A stretch of DNA of 64,000 nt from Gemmatimonadota bacterium (GTDB taxonomy: Bacteria > Gemmatimonadota > Gemmatimonadetes > Gemmatimonadales > Gemmatimonadaceae): assembly GCA_026387895.1 (NCBI GenBank), contig JAPLKT010000148.1:1-64000 (forward strand). Direction: 5' to 3'. Both the position numbers and the translations under genes were made by a program. This document shows positions 20,407 through 30,071 of this stretch, one piece after another. Under the pieces are notes generated by a model. The model ran no database searches. It saw only the letters and a program-made list of their open reading frames with translations, and had not been told where the DNA came from. Positions within the stretch are counted from its first letter, which is position 1, and each line of letters opens with the position of its first letter.

Positions 20407-22314
20407 CTATGTGGCGTCGGGGCGGCGGTTGAGCACGACATCTTCCACGCGCTCTAGCAACTGCGGCGGGATGTCGGAATAGAGGGTGAGCGCACCCGCG
20501 TTCACGATCCCCATGTCCATCCCCGCCTGGACGGCGTGGTAGAGGAACACGGCGTGGATTGCTTCGCGCACCGGGTTGTTGCCACGGAACGAAAAGCTGA
20601 CGTTACTCACGCCACCGCTTACGCGGGTATGCGGAAGCGTCGCCTTGATTTGGCGCGTAGCCTCGATGAAATCGACCGCGTAGTTGTTGTGCTCTTCGAT
20701 GCCGGTCGCAATCGCGAAGATGTTCGGATCAAAGATGATGTCCTCGGGGGGAAAGCCCACGCGGTCCACCAGAATTCGGTACGCCCGCGTGCTGATCGAG
20801 AGTTTGCGCTCGACCGTGTCGGCCTGTCCCTGCTCATCGAACGCCATTACGATCACGGCGGCGCCATAGCGCCGCACGAGTGTCGCCTGGCGGATGAACT
20901 CTTCCTCGCCTTCCTTCATCGAGATGGAGTTCACGATTGCCTTACCCTGCACGCACTTGAGCCCCGTCTCGATCACCTTCCACTTGGAGGAGTCGAGCAT
21001 GAAGGGCACACGCGCGATCGCCGGTTCGGCGGCGGCGAGATTGAGGAAGGTGCGCATCGCTTCCTCGGCGTCCAGCATGCCTTCATCGAAGTTGATGTCG
21101 ATGATGACCGCTCCCGCTTCGATCTGCTGACGCGCCACTTCGAGGGCGGCGTCATACTCCCCCGCGAGAATCAACTTCTTGAACTTGGCCGAGCCCGTGA
21201 CGTTCGTGCGCTCGCCGACATTCACGAAGTTCATGGTCTCGGTGAGGGTGAACGGCTCGAGTCCTGAAAGCTTCAATGTGGGCGCTGGCGGCGCGGGACG
21301 ATGGGGCGTCACGCCGACCATGGCGTCGGCGATTGCCTTGATGTGGTCGGGCGTTGTGCCGCAGCATCCACCCACGACATTCACCAAACCCGCGTCGGCG
21401 AACTCGCGCAGCACACTCGATGTGAAGGCGGGCGTTTCATCGTAGCCGCCCATCTCGTTTGGGAGACCGGCGTTCGGATGCACGCTGATTCGGCACGGCG
21501 CAACGCGCGCGAGCTCCTGGATGTAGCCACGCAGGTCGCGCGCGCCGAGGGCGCAGTTGAGCCCAATCGACCAGGGGCGCGCATGCGCGAGGGAATTGAA
21601 GAACGCCTCGGTGGTCTGCCCCGTGAGTGTGCGTCCGCTTTGATCGGTGATCGTACCGCTGATCATGACGGGGAAGCGCACACCGTCTTCGAGGAATACT
21701 TGCTCCACGGCGAAGACTGCCGCCTTGGCGTTGAGCGTGTCGAAGATGGTCTCGATCAACAGCAGGTCGGCTCCGCCTGCGATTAAGGCGCGCGCGTTTT
21801 CGGCGTAGTCGTAAACGAGCTCGTCGAAGGTGATGTTGCGGAAGCCGGCGTCCTCGACCTTGGGCGAGATGCCAGCCGAGCGGTTCGTGGGGCCGAGGAC
21901 GCCGGCCACATAGCGCGGGCGTCCGTCGCGCGCTTCGAACTCGTCGCACAGGGTGCGTGCGATGCGTGCGCCTACCTCGGCGAGTTCCGCGGCGAGCGAT
22001 TCCATGCCGTAGTCGGCCATCGCCACGCGCGTGCAGCTAAAGGTGTTCGTCTCGAGAATATCGGCGCCCGCTTCGAGATACTGCTGCTCGAGCGTGCGGA
22101 TCACGTCGGGACGCGTGAGGTTCAGGAGGTCGTTGTTCCCCTTGAGCTCCTTCGGCCAGTCGGCGAAACGCGTGCCTCGGTAGTCGGCCTCGACGAGTCG
22201 GAACTTCTGGATCTCCGTTCCCATCGCGCCGTCGAGAATCATGATGCGTTCGGCGGCGATGCGGTCGAGCTGCGCGAGTCGAGATGCGCGCGTGAAGGGC
22301 GTAGCGGGTGTCAT
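20407..22314 (-). CDS. metH: Methionine synthase MetH N-terminal half (homocysteine- and pterin-binding domains), ends at a premature TAG
   Basis: [54 protein letters not shown]-like end ...[10 protein letters not shown]; start moved to 22314. Confidence 0.95.
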   Translation of the reverse strand: MTPATPFTRASRLAQLDRIAAERIMILDGAMGTEIQKFRLVEADYRGTRFADWPKELKGNNDLLNLTRPDVIRTLEQQYLEAGADILETNTFSCTRVAMADYGMESLAAELAEVGARIARTLCDEFEARDGRPRYVAGVLGPTNRSAGISPKVEDAGFRNITFDELVYDYAENARALIAGGADLLLIETIFDTLNAKAAVFAVEQVFLEDGVRFPVMISGTITDQSGRTLTGQTTEAFFNSLAHARPWSIGLNCALGARDLRGYIQELARVAPCRISVHPNAGLPNEMGGYDETPAFTSSVLREFADAGLVNVVGGCCGTTPDHIKAIADAMVGVTPHRPAPPAPTLKLSGLEPFTLTETMNFVNVGERTNVTGSAKFKKLILAGEYDAALEVARQQIEAGAVIIDINFDEGMLDAEEAMRTFLNLAAAEPAIARVPFMLDSSKWKVIETGLKCVQGKAIVNSISMKEGEEEFIRQATLVRRYGAAVIVMAFDEQGQADTVERKLSISTRAYRILVDRVGFPPEDIIFDPNIFAIATGIEEHNNYAVDFIEATRQIKATLPHTRVSGGVSNVSFSFRGNNPVREAIHAVFLYHAVQAGMDMGIVNAGALTLYSDIPPQLLERVEDVVLNRRPDAT

Positions 22315-23249
22315 AGCGAGGCAGCGGGGCGGGGACGCAGCCCCAAGTAGTGGCAGAGCGCGTAGGTAAGGTCGGCGCGATTGAGCGTGTAGAAGTGGAA
22401 ATCGCTCACGCCGGCCTCGGCGAGTTGCTGGCACTGGTCGGCGGCAACAGCCACCGCGACCAGGCGCCGTGTTTCGATGTCGTTCTCGAGACCTTCAAAG
22501 CGCTTGGATACACTGCGCGGCACGCTGGCACCGGCTTTTTCGGCCATGAGTGCGGTGCGCACAAAGTTTGAGACCGGCATGATCCCTGGGACAATAGGGA
22601 TGTTCACCCCAGCTTTCCGGGCGCGATCGAGAAAGCGTAGGTAGGCACGGTTATCGAAGAAGAACTGCGTGATCGCGCGGGTCGCGCCGCCGTCGATTTT
22701 GCGTTTGAGGTTGTCGATTTCGTCGTCGAGGGATGCGGACTGCGGGTGCCCTTCGGGATTCGTCGCGACGCTGATTTCGAAGTCGTGCCGTGCTCTGAGT
22801 CCCGCGACTAAATGGGACGCGTAGGCATAGCCCCCGGGATGCGGGGTGTACTGATCGCCGTCGGCGGGCGGGTCGCCGCGGAGGGCCACGATGTGTCGGA
22901 CGCCGCAGTTCCAGTAGTCGTCAGCCACGGCATTGACTTCGTCGCGGGTGGCGGCGACGCAGGTCAGGTGCGCGGCGGGGATAAGTGTGGTCTCCTGCAG
23001 CAGCCGGTGCACCGTGTTGTGCGTGCGCTCACGGGTACTGCCGCCGGCGCCGTAGGTCACCGACACAAAGGTCGGCGCGAGCGGCTCGAGGCGCTGGATG
23101 GCACGCCACAGATTCTCCTCCATCTCCGCCGACTTTGGCGGGAAGAATTCGAAGGAGATGTTGAACGGTGGTGCCGAGTAGGGAGCTGTCACGAGCACGT
23201 GCCAGGGCGATGGGATCGAGTCCCCGAACGGCCCACCACGGATCGCCAA
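22311..23249 (-). CDS. metF: Methylenetetrahydrofolate reductase
   Basis: [48 protein letters not shown]; actual start may be GTG at 23192. Confidence 0.93.
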   Translation of the reverse strand: MAIRGGPFGDSIPSPWHVLVTAPYSAPPFNISFEFFPPKSAEMEENLWRAIQRLEPLAPTFVSVTYGAGGSTRERTHNTVHRLLQETTLIPAAHLTCVAATRDEVNAVADDYWNCGVRHIVALRGDPPADGDQYTPHPGGYAYASHLVAGLRARHDFEISVATNPEGHPQSASLDDEIDNLKRKIDGGATRAITQFFFDNRAYLRFLDRARKAGVNIPIVPGIMPVSNFVRTALMAEKAGASVPRSVSKRFEGLENDIETRRLVAVAVAADQCQQLAEAGVSDFHFYTLNRADLTYALCHYLGLRPRPAASL

Positions 23250-23350
23250 CGGTGGCAGGCTACGAGGCGCACCGGGGCGGCGCTTTAGCGGATGTTTTAC
23301 GTGGCCGCAATTTGCCTCGAAATCGCCACGGTCTTCAGATGTCTTATATC

Positions 23351-23378
23351 AATATATCCGGATGAACGGATATGTCAA
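23351..23378 (-). promoter_or_regulatory. Sigma70-like promoter for metF with an inverted repeat in the spacer
   Basis: Minus strand TTGACA-N16-TATATT; ATATCCG-N6-CGGATAT (23354-23373) overlaps the spacer. Confidence 0.6.
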
Positions 23379-23580
23379 GTTTGGACCGGGGAGGAAGGCG
23401 AAGGGTGGGGAAGCCGCCTGGCCTGCGTTCGATTGATGCGGTCGGCGGGATTCCGGTGACGGAGGGAGGGGTGCGGCGTGGCATCATCGCGTCGTGGCCG
23501 CCGAGAGGGTGCGGCAGCCCAGACGCTGGGGCCTCACCCCAGCAGTTGTTCCCACCCTGTCTCAGTTGTGGAGCCTCTCT

Positions 23581-24258
23581 GTGACTTCGATCCCCCTGGG
23601 TATCTCCTCCGTTCGCGTCCCGCGCTCGGCGCGTGCACGCGGGGCGGCGGTGTGTCTTGTCACAGGGTTCGCGCTCGTGCCCCATCTCGTGCGCGCCGCG
23701 GCTGTCTCTTGGAGTGCAGACCCCGTGGCGGCAGCAATCACTGGCGCCCTGATGTTGTTCGTGCTTTCGCTCGCGGTAGCGGGGATCGTCAGCGGACATC
23801 TCACCTGGGGCGGGCTCGATCTCGACGAGATCGTGGGGTGGTCGCACGATACGCTGCTGTTCGTTGCCATCGCGATTTTGCTGTTTGTGCCGGCGGCCAT
23901 ATTCGCCCTCGGTACCCCACCGCTGGCCGCAGGGCTGGCGGGGGTGGTACTCCCTGCCGCGACCGAGGAGTTCGCGTACCGAGGCGTGCTGTTGGTGGCG
24001 TTGGTCCGCCTGCTTCCTGCGTGTAAAGTGCGTGCCGATTTTCGGACTGGGCTCGCACTCATTCTGGGCAGTGTCGCGTTCGCGGCTGCCCATGACTCGC
24101 TTCTCACGTCAGATCGTTCCCTCGCCGTCGCGTTTCAGCGCGGCATCGCGGGGCTTTTGCTGGGCTTCCTTGCGCTGCGGAGCCGGTCGCTGCTCGCCCC
24201 AATGTTCGCCCACGCAGCCTTTAATGCTGTGGTGCTGGCGCCGTGGTTCGGTCAGTGA
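23581..24258 (+). CDS. CPBP family intramembrane glutamic endopeptidase
   Basis: EEFAYRG, FAAAHDSLL, MFAHAAFNAV motifs in a polytopic protein; GTG start at 23581 proposed. Confidence 0.85.
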   Translation: MTSIPLGISSVRVPRSARARGAAVCLVTGFALVPHLVRAAAVSWSADPVAAAITGALMLFVLSLAVAGIVSGHLTWGGLDLDEIVGWSHDTLLFVAIAILLFVPAAIFALGTPPLAAGLAGVVLPAATEEFAYRGVLLVALVRLLPACKVRADFRTGLALILGSVAFAAAHDSLLTSDRSLAVAFQRGIAGLLLGFLALRSRSLLAPMFAHAAFNAVVLAPWFGQ

Positions 24259-24304
24259 TCGCGAAACGTCGGCGCACCACCATTTGCACTTGGAGCTTGA
24301 TCGA

Positions 24305-25240
24305 ATGAACACTTTCAGAATTGCAGCCAGCGTTGCCGTCGTTGCGTCGGCGACCGTCCTCGTTTGCGCGGCCTGCAGCGAACCCCAATCCCCGATGGCA
24401 TCGACGAGCGCTCCCGCAGGATCGAATGCGCGAGTGGTTGTCGTGGCGCCAGGCGCCGCCGCGTCGCTGCGCCGCCTGGACCCCGATCCGCGTCGCCGGA
24501 TTCCCGACGAGTTCCGCTGGATCGGCGAGGAGCACAACCGCATTATGCGCAAAGGAATCGAGGAATACCGCCGCGCGAAACGCAACGATCCGTCGCTCGA
24601 ACGCCGGATCCGGCAGGACTGCGAGTGGACCATTGCCCTCGTGGACGGTGAGCTCGCACGGAGTATGCCGCGTGCACGCATGAACGAGGGAGAAGGACAC
24701 GCGACTCTGCGGCGCGTGGCCCCGGCGTTTCGCACGGCAGCACGGTGCCGCGGCGAGCGCATCCCCGCGCTGTCCCTCTTCACCGCGCCCTTCGCCACGG
24801 CGTTTGAAAGCACGCAGGGCAGCGAGTCGTACTCAGCGGCGGCCCAAGCTGTCATCGATCGGCTGGTGGACAGAGTTGGGGCTGCCTCCGACGACGCGAC
24901 CGTCTTTACCGCGATTGCTGATGCTGCCGCGGAGGCCTCGGCCATGACCGGCGTGGATCAGGTGGCGGTCTACAGCGCTGCTTCGCTTGCGCAAGGTTCC
25001 GCCGAGCTCTGGAGCGAGACGACCGCGACGGGAGGAACGCTCGCGAGCGAAGCGCCCTACGCCATGGCACTCTTTCGCTCGACCACGCTCAAGACCTTCG
25101 GTCGGTTTGTTCAAACTGATCTGAAAGGGTGCGTCGCCGTGTTGCCGTACATCAGTAAGGTCTTTCCGGATTGGCGCCCCATGGCGGCGGGCTGCATGCT
25201 CACTGGCGTCGCCGCCAGTCTATGGTATTTCGTCATGTAA
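24305..25240 (+). CDS. Orphan lipoprotein with hydrophobic Gly/Ala-rich C-terminus
   Basis: MNTFRIAASVAVVASATVLVCAAC lipobox; C-terminal GCMLTGVAASLWYFVM. Confidence 0.7.
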   Translation: MNTFRIAASVAVVASATVLVCAACSEPQSPMASTSAPAGSNARVVVVAPGAAASLRRLDPDPRRRIPDEFRWIGEEHNRIMRKGIEEYRRAKRNDPSLERRIRQDCEWTIALVDGELARSMPRARMNEGEGHATLRRVAPAFRTAARCRGERIPALSLFTAPFATAFESTQGSESYSAAAQAVIDRLVDRVGAASDDATVFTAIADAAAEASAMTGVDQVAVYSAASLAQGSAELWSETTATGGTLASEAPYAMALFRSTTLKTFGRFVQTDLKGCVAVLPYISKVFPDWRPMAAGCMLTGVAASLWYFVM

Positions 25241-25261
25241 CTTCACCATCAAGGCCACGAG

Positions 25262-25471
25262 ATGAACACCTTCACACGCTGGGCGCGGGCAACGCTCGCC
25301 ACAATCTGGAATGTTCTAGCGGTCCACGGACTCTTCCGGATCGAAGATCGATTCGATCTACGCGAGATGGTTGTGACCATTACCATTGCGCTCGTCGTGA
25401 GCTGGGCGGTGCTGCGCTGGTACGGCACTCGTCCTGACGGCGAACGCTCGGGCAGCGCTCGACTGCACTGA
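25262..25471 (+). CDS. 69-aa membrane protein
   Basis: ATG 20 nt after the upstream stop; one TM (MVVTITIALVVSWAVLRWY); shares the MNTF start with the upstream lipoprotein. Confidence 0.6.
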   Translation: MNTFTRWARATLATIWNVLAVHGLFRIEDRFDLREMVVTITIALVVSWAVLRWYGTRPDGERSGSARLH

Positions 25472-25492
25472 TCGCACGACGGCCAGAGAGCA

Positions 25493-25529
25493 CGCGCGGC
25501 GCCGAGGGGTTCGCTCTCGGCGCCGCGCG
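25493..25529. terminator. Bidirectional hairpin terminator
   Basis: Perfect 14-bp stem CGCGCGGCGCCGAG/CTCGGCGCCGCGCG with 9-nt loop between convergent genes. Confidence 0.85.
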
Positions 25530-25531
25530 AC

Positions 25532-25840
25532 TCAGCGGGAGAGGGGCGTCGGGAGCAGCCGTGCGCGCACGGCATCAGCCGTGAGTCCGATCACCTCGAG
25601 GACCTTCTGCCGCGCGGTGTCTCCGCTCACGATCCGCACGTCACGTTTCGGGACGTCGAGTGCATCGGCAAGCACCGCAATCACGTCGGCATTCGCGCCG
25701 CCGTCCACCGGCGCGGCGTGCACGCGGACCCGCACCGCGTCACCATGCGCACCATCAACGCAGGCGCGCGACGAGCGCGGCTGCACACGCACGGCGAATC
25801 GGACGGCGCCGTCAGGACGCGCGGTGAAAGTCACGGGCAT
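25532..25840 (-). CDS. DUF167 (YggU) family protein
   Basis: VRVQPRSSR, VDGGANADVIAVLADALDVPKRDVRIVSGDTARQKVL. Confidence 0.88.
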   Translation of the reverse strand: MPVTFTARPDGAVRFAVRVQPRSSRACVDGAHGDAVRVRVHAAPVDGGANADVIAVLADALDVPKRDVRIVSGDTARQKVLEVIGLTADAVRARLLPTPLSR

Positions 25841-25883
25841 CGAACGGCACTCACGCGCGGTTCATCAGGTGCGTGGGCCAAGC

Positions 25884-26396
25884 TCAAACGGCGCGGTGCA
25901 ACAGCCCTTCAATCAGCCCCAGAGCGAACCACGCGATCATCGGCGTGAGGTCCATCATCCCAAGCGACGGCACAATGGAACGCAGCGGAGCAAGGAACGG
26001 CTCTGTCAGGCGATAGCTCCACCGCAGGAGCCAGCTACTGGGCCGGATGCGAATCCACGAGCTCAGGACACGCACCACGATCGCGGCACGGAGCACAAGA
26101 AAGCTCCACGCCACCAGCACATGGTATGCGCCGCGCGGTCCTTCTGCCGAGGCCGCCGCGACGTAGGCCAGCTGATCCCGCATAAACTCGAGCAACGAAA
26201 TCACGACAACGCCAGCAAGCACCACAAAGACCAGCCCCCACCAAGGTGCGCTGCTCGGGAGGCTAAATGGACCAATCCGACGCGTCCGCACGAGCCAGTC
26301 GATGCCGCAGACGACCGCTACCGCCACCGCGACTGCGAAGAACCCGCGGCGAATGAGCGCGAGTGAGAAATCAAAAACGCCGAGCAATGGCTGCAT
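25884..26396 (-). CDS. YggT family membrane protein
   Basis: LSSWIRI...TEPFLAPLRSIVPSLGMMDLTPMIAWFAL YggT signature. Confidence 0.85.
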   Translation of the reverse strand: MQPLLGVFDFSLALIRRGFFAVAVAVAVVCGIDWLVRTRRIGPFSLPSSAPWWGLVFVVLAGVVVISLLEFMRDQLAYVAAASAEGPRGAYHVLVAWSFLVLRAAIVVRVLSSWIRIRPSSWLLRWSYRLTEPFLAPLRSIVPSLGMMDLTPMIAWFALGLIEGLLHRAV

Positions 26397-26409
26397 GAAT
26401 GCCTGTCTC

Positions 26410-28038
26410 CTAGAGCGGTCGCTGTGGCGCGAAGAGGAATCGCAGGGACGCTGGAATCGCGCGGAGCCGTTCGATCACGCCGCGACTGTGCGAAAAACGC
26501 ACGAAGGCATCGATGCCGGCGTTTGTTCCTCCACCATACCCGAACCACCACGGCTGACGCCACGCCGTGAACTGGTCGACCACGGTCGTCTTGCTCCGCA
26601 CACACTCTTCGAGCCCCGCGCGCCCATGGGCACGCCCATGTCCGCTCTGCTTCACCCCACCGTGCGGCACATCAGTCATCGCCGCCACGATAATTGCATC
26701 GTTCACGGCCACAGTGCCCGCCTGGATGCGGCGGGCCAAGGCGGCGCCACGTGCGGAGTCGCGAGTCCAGATGCTCGCCGACAGCCCAAACTCGCTGGCG
26801 TTGGAAAGCGCGATCGCTTCCTCCGCGTCGCGCACCTTCACCACAGGCAGCAGCGGGCCGAAGGTTTCCTCGAGTAGCACCCGCGCATCGCTCGGCACGT
26901 TCGTGAGCACCGTCGGGCTCACAAAACTTCCGCCGGTCCCAGCTGGGCACGGAGCCTCGGCGGCAATCGTCGCGCCGCGCGCGACGGCGTCGGCACGCTG
27001 CGCCTCGAGCGTGGCCTGTGCCGAGGGACGGATTACCCCAGTGACCTCGGTATCGCCCGACTCCCCTGAACCCACCCGAAGAGCGCGGACGGTGGTTGAG
27101 AGCGCCGCGACGAACGCGTCATATGCCGGCGCCTCGACGTACACTCGCTTGGGAGCCACGCAGGTTTGCCCCGCATTGCTGAACCGCGCCCACGCGATGC
27201 CACTCGCGGCGTACGCCAGATCGGCATCTGCGAGCACAATCGCCGGGTCGCTGCCCCCGAGCTCCAGGGAACAGGGTATCAGTTGTTCCGCGCAAGCGAC
27301 CGCGACCTTTCGTCCGGTGGCCACGCTGCCCGTGAAAAACACCTTGTCGACCCCGGCGTTCACCAGCGCGGCGCCCACAGTTCCATCGCCCTGCAGTACC
27401 GCAAACACATCGCTCGGGACCCCCGCTTCACCAAATAGCTCCGCCAGCAGCGCGCCTGAGGTGGGGGTGAACTCCGAAGGCTTGAGCAGGACCGTGTTGC
27501 CGGTGACCAGGGCGGGGATGATCAGTCCAGCCGACAGCATAAAGGGGTAGTTCCAGGGCGAGACCACCCCAATCACCCCATGGGCTTCGTGCTCAATCCG
27601 AATCCGCTTCCGCTTCATGGACAGCTGCCCCGCCGTCTTCCACGGGGCCTTCAAGAACGCGGGCGCCTGGGCAGCGTAATAGTTCGCGAAATCCAAGGAA
27701 ATCGCGATCTCCGAGCCGAGCGCCTCGGCCAGCGGCTTGCCGTTCTCGCGGGTCAGCGCGAGCGCGACCTCCGCTCGACGGGCGTACAGCGCGGTGTGAA
27801 AGCGACGCAGGACCCGAATTCGCTCCGTCAGCGGGCGCTCGGCCCACGCCGGCTGGGCCAAACGGGCCCTCGAAACCGCCGCAGCGACCTCGCTCGTGGT
27901 GGCCGGTTCGAATCGGCGCCAGACCTCCCCGGTCGCCGGGTTACGCGATTCAACCGCCCGGGCCGGGGCGCCGGTTGAGGGGGTGCCGGTCGCGGGGGTG
28001 CCGGTGGGGGCGGGAGGGGAGGACGTCGGGAGGGTCAT
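26410..28038 (-). CDS. Aldehyde dehydrogenase family protein
   Basis: SLELGGSDPAIVLADAD, FSNAGQTCVAPKRVYVE (catalytic Cys), GPLLPVVKV; start moved to 28038. Confidence 0.92.
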   Translation of the reverse strand: MTLPTSSPPAPTGTPATGTPSTGAPARAVESRNPATGEVWRRFEPATTSEVAAAVSRARLAQPAWAERPLTERIRVLRRFHTALYARRAEVALALTRENGKPLAEALGSEIAISLDFANYYAAQAPAFLKAPWKTAGQLSMKRKRIRIEHEAHGVIGVVSPWNYPFMLSAGLIIPALVTGNTVLLKPSEFTPTSGALLAELFGEAGVPSDVFAVLQGDGTVGAALVNAGVDKVFFTGSVATGRKVAVACAEQLIPCSLELGGSDPAIVLADADLAYAASGIAWARFSNAGQTCVAPKRVYVEAPAYDAFVAALSTTVRALRVGSGESGDTEVTGVIRPSAQATLEAQRADAVARGATIAAEAPCPAGTGGSFVSPTVLTNVPSDARVLLEETFGPLLPVVKVRDAEEAIALSNASEFGLSASIWTRDSARGAALARRIQAGTVAVNDAIIVAAMTDVPHGGVKQSGHGRAHGRAGLEECVRSKTTVVDQFTAWRQPWWFGYGGGTNAGIDAFVRFSHSRGVIERLRAIPASLRFLFAPQRPL

Positions 28039-28235
28039 GGGCGCGGTGGCTGGGCCAGGCTCGGGGGGGGCTGGAACTTCTGGGCAAGCTCCTCTTATAC
28101 AAATATGGTGACACAGCGGCGGCTTGCCGAGTATTACAAGTGTAGCAACCAGAGCGAACTCGACGTTGATTAGCGGTGGCGGTTTGTTAGGCGCAGGGAT
28201 AATCTGCGGGACTACCCCCCGACCAACGCGAGTCT

Positions 28236-28802
28236 GTGACTGAAATTGATCCAAGTGTCCCCATTCGTGCCCAGCGAGGCGACGAACAGGCGTTTCTGGA
28301 GATCGTGGAGTTCTACTATCCGCGGTGCCTCCGTTTTGCCCGCAACATGATGGGGAACGAACAGGATGCTGAGGAAGCGGTTCAGGATTCTTTCGTGCGT
28401 GTGCACGACAGCTTCCCCCGCTTCCGTGAAGAGGCGCGGTTTGATCCGTGGCTCTTCCGAATCTTGGCCAATCGGTGTCGGACGTTGTTGGCACGTGCCA
28501 AGCGGCATCGGGAACTGATTGAGTATGGGGAGGTACCACTGGCTATCGCGTCAGCGGCCTCTCCCATTGAGCTCGAAGAGGAGTTCGGCACCGACTGGGC
28601 CGAGGAAGTGCGGATTGGACTGGAGACCCTTCCGGCCGAGCAACGAGAAGCCTTCCTACTCCGGCATGTGGAAGATCTGAGTTACGAGGATATTGCCGTA
28701 ATCACCGGCGCTGGATTGTCGGCATTGCGGATGCGAGTGAAGCGGGCGTGCGACACGCTCCGCATACGGTTGACTGAGGTGGAACGTAGAAATGGAACTT
28801 GA
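28236..28802 (+). CDS. ECF-type RNA polymerase sigma factor
   Basis: Region 2 YYPRCLRFARNMMGNEQDAEEAVQDSFVRVHDSF; region 4 LPAEQREAFLLRHVEDLSYEDIAVITGAGLSALRMRVKRA. Confidence 0.95.
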   Translation: MTEIDPSVPIRAQRGDEQAFLEIVEFYYPRCLRFARNMMGNEQDAEEAVQDSFVRVHDSFPRFREEARFDPWLFRILANRCRTLLARAKRHRELIEYGEVPLAIASAASPIELEEEFGTDWAEEVRIGLETLPAEQREAFLLRHVEDLSYEDIAVITGAGLSALRMRVKRACDTLRIRLTEVERRNGT

Positions 28803-29415
28803 ACGCGACGAAACAATCGAACGGGTAGCGCAGACGCTGGCGGTGTTACCGCCACGCGACGCGCAGGCCGTGTCGCGCGTGATGACGGCGGTCCACGCGC
28901 ACCAGGCGCAGCGGCCAAGCCGGCTCACGCTCGTTATGGAATGGATGCGTCAGCCCTCGTTCTCGGTGGCCTCGGCGGGCGCGTTGGCGGCGGCGGCATT
29001 GGTGCTCGGGTTCTTCTCGCGCGGGGCATTCGGCAATGCCGGATCCGATCAGAGTGCCCGTTCAACCCTCGAAGGACAGCCGACGGGCGAGTTCCCGATC
29101 CCGGCAGGCGTAGTGCTCCCTGCCAGCAACTCGCATGAGGTCCGGGCATTGCCTGTGTCACTCGTGTTCGACGCGCGGAACGCGAAAAGTGTCGTGGTCG
29201 TTGGCGACTTCAACGGCTGGGACGACAGCAAGACCCCGATGGTGCGCTATGGCAAGGACGGTCCGTGGACGGCAACGGTGCTCGCGAAGCCCGGCCGTCA
29301 TGTCTACGCCTTCTTGGTGGACGGCACCACGCTGGTCGCCGACCCCCGTGCACCCCGTACAAAAGACCTTGATTACGGTGGCGATGCCTCCGTGCTGATG
29401 GTGACTCCTCCATGA
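28792..29415 (+). CDS. Membrane-anchored protein with CBM48/AMPK-like E-set domain; candidate anti-sigma factor
   Basis: About 50-aa cytosolic segment, TM FSVASAGALAAAALVLGFFSRG, then SVVVVGDFNGWDDSKTPMVRYGKDGPWTATVLAKPGRHVYAFLVDG; overlaps the sigma gene by 11 nt. Confidence 0.8.
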   Translation: MELERDETIERVAQTLAVLPPRDAQAVSRVMTAVHAHQAQRPSRLTLVMEWMRQPSFSVASAGALAAAALVLGFFSRGAFGNAGSDQSARSTLEGQPTGEFPIPAGVVLPASNSHEVRALPVSLVFDARNAKSVVVVGDFNGWDDSKTPMVRYGKDGPWTATVLAKPGRHVYAFLVDGTTLVADPRAPRTKDLDYGGDASVLMVTPP

Positions 29416-30062
29416 ATTTCATTCGCAGCTGTGCCACGGTCGCCGCCCTCGTTGTTGCGGTCGCCAGTACTGCGTCGGCGCAACAGGACGCTCGGCTGAC
29501 CCTGATTCGCGACGACGCCACCCGTGAAGTGGTTCGCCAGCAACTTGGCGGTGCTCTGTCGCGGGGGGTGCCGGTCGAGCCGATGATGGCCAAGGCGCTC
29601 GAAGGGGTGGCCAAGCGTGCCAGCACCAAGTCGATTAGGGCCGCGATGGCGCGTTTGGAAGAGAACTGGCACCGCGCCGCGAAGGCGCTGGCGCCGAATC
29701 CGACCGACGACGAACTGGGCGCCGGCGCGGATGCGCTGCAGCAGAACGTCCCCGAATCTGCGCTCCGGTCGCTCAGAAAGCTGGCGCCCGGCCGGTCGAT
29801 TGCGCTGGAGATTGGGGTGTTGACGCAGCTCGTGGCCCGCAATGTGGAGCCCGGACAGGCATCGAAAATGGTGCTCGAGCTTATGGCGCGGAAGGCGACA
29901 GGGACGCAACTTACGGCACTCAGCAGCGCCGTTCAGGAAGACGTTGAGGCCGGACTTGCTCCGGCCATGGCGCTCGACCTGCGAGGGCGCGGCATCATGT
30001 CCCTCCTTCCCCCGCCTTCTGCCGTGTCGACGCTGAATCCTCGATCGACGCCGAGGCCTTAA
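29412..30062 (+). CDS. Exported protein of unknown function
   Basis: Signal peptide MNFIRSCATVAALVVAVASTASAQQ; 4-nt overlap with upstream CDS. Confidence 0.75.
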   Translation: MNFIRSCATVAALVVAVASTASAQQDARLTLIRDDATREVVRQQLGGALSRGVPVEPMMAKALEGVAKRASTKSIRAAMARLEENWHRAAKALAPNPTDDELGAGADALQQNVPESALRSLRKLAPGRSIALEIGVLTQLVARNVEPGQASKMVLELMARKATGTQLTALSSAVQEDVEAGLAPAMALDLRGRGIMSLLPPPSAVSTLNPRSTPRP

Positions 30063-30071
30063 GGCCTTGCG

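Noticed and set aside
20407-20409. Pyrrolysine or other recoding at the metH TAG
   Set aside because: Homologues carry Glu one substitution away, and there is no pyl machinery or stem-loop evidence in the window
23193-23350. Possible SAM/SAH/cobalamin riboswitch in the metF leader
   Set aside because: No recognisable SAM-I, SAM-II, SAH or cobalamin consensus on reading the leader; an Infernal search would be decisive
27960-28025. Repeated GGGGGTGCCGGT units at the ALDH N-terminus
   Set aside because: Encodes a short Pro/Thr/Gly-rich tail; simple-sequence repeat of little functional weight, not a CRISPR or integron element
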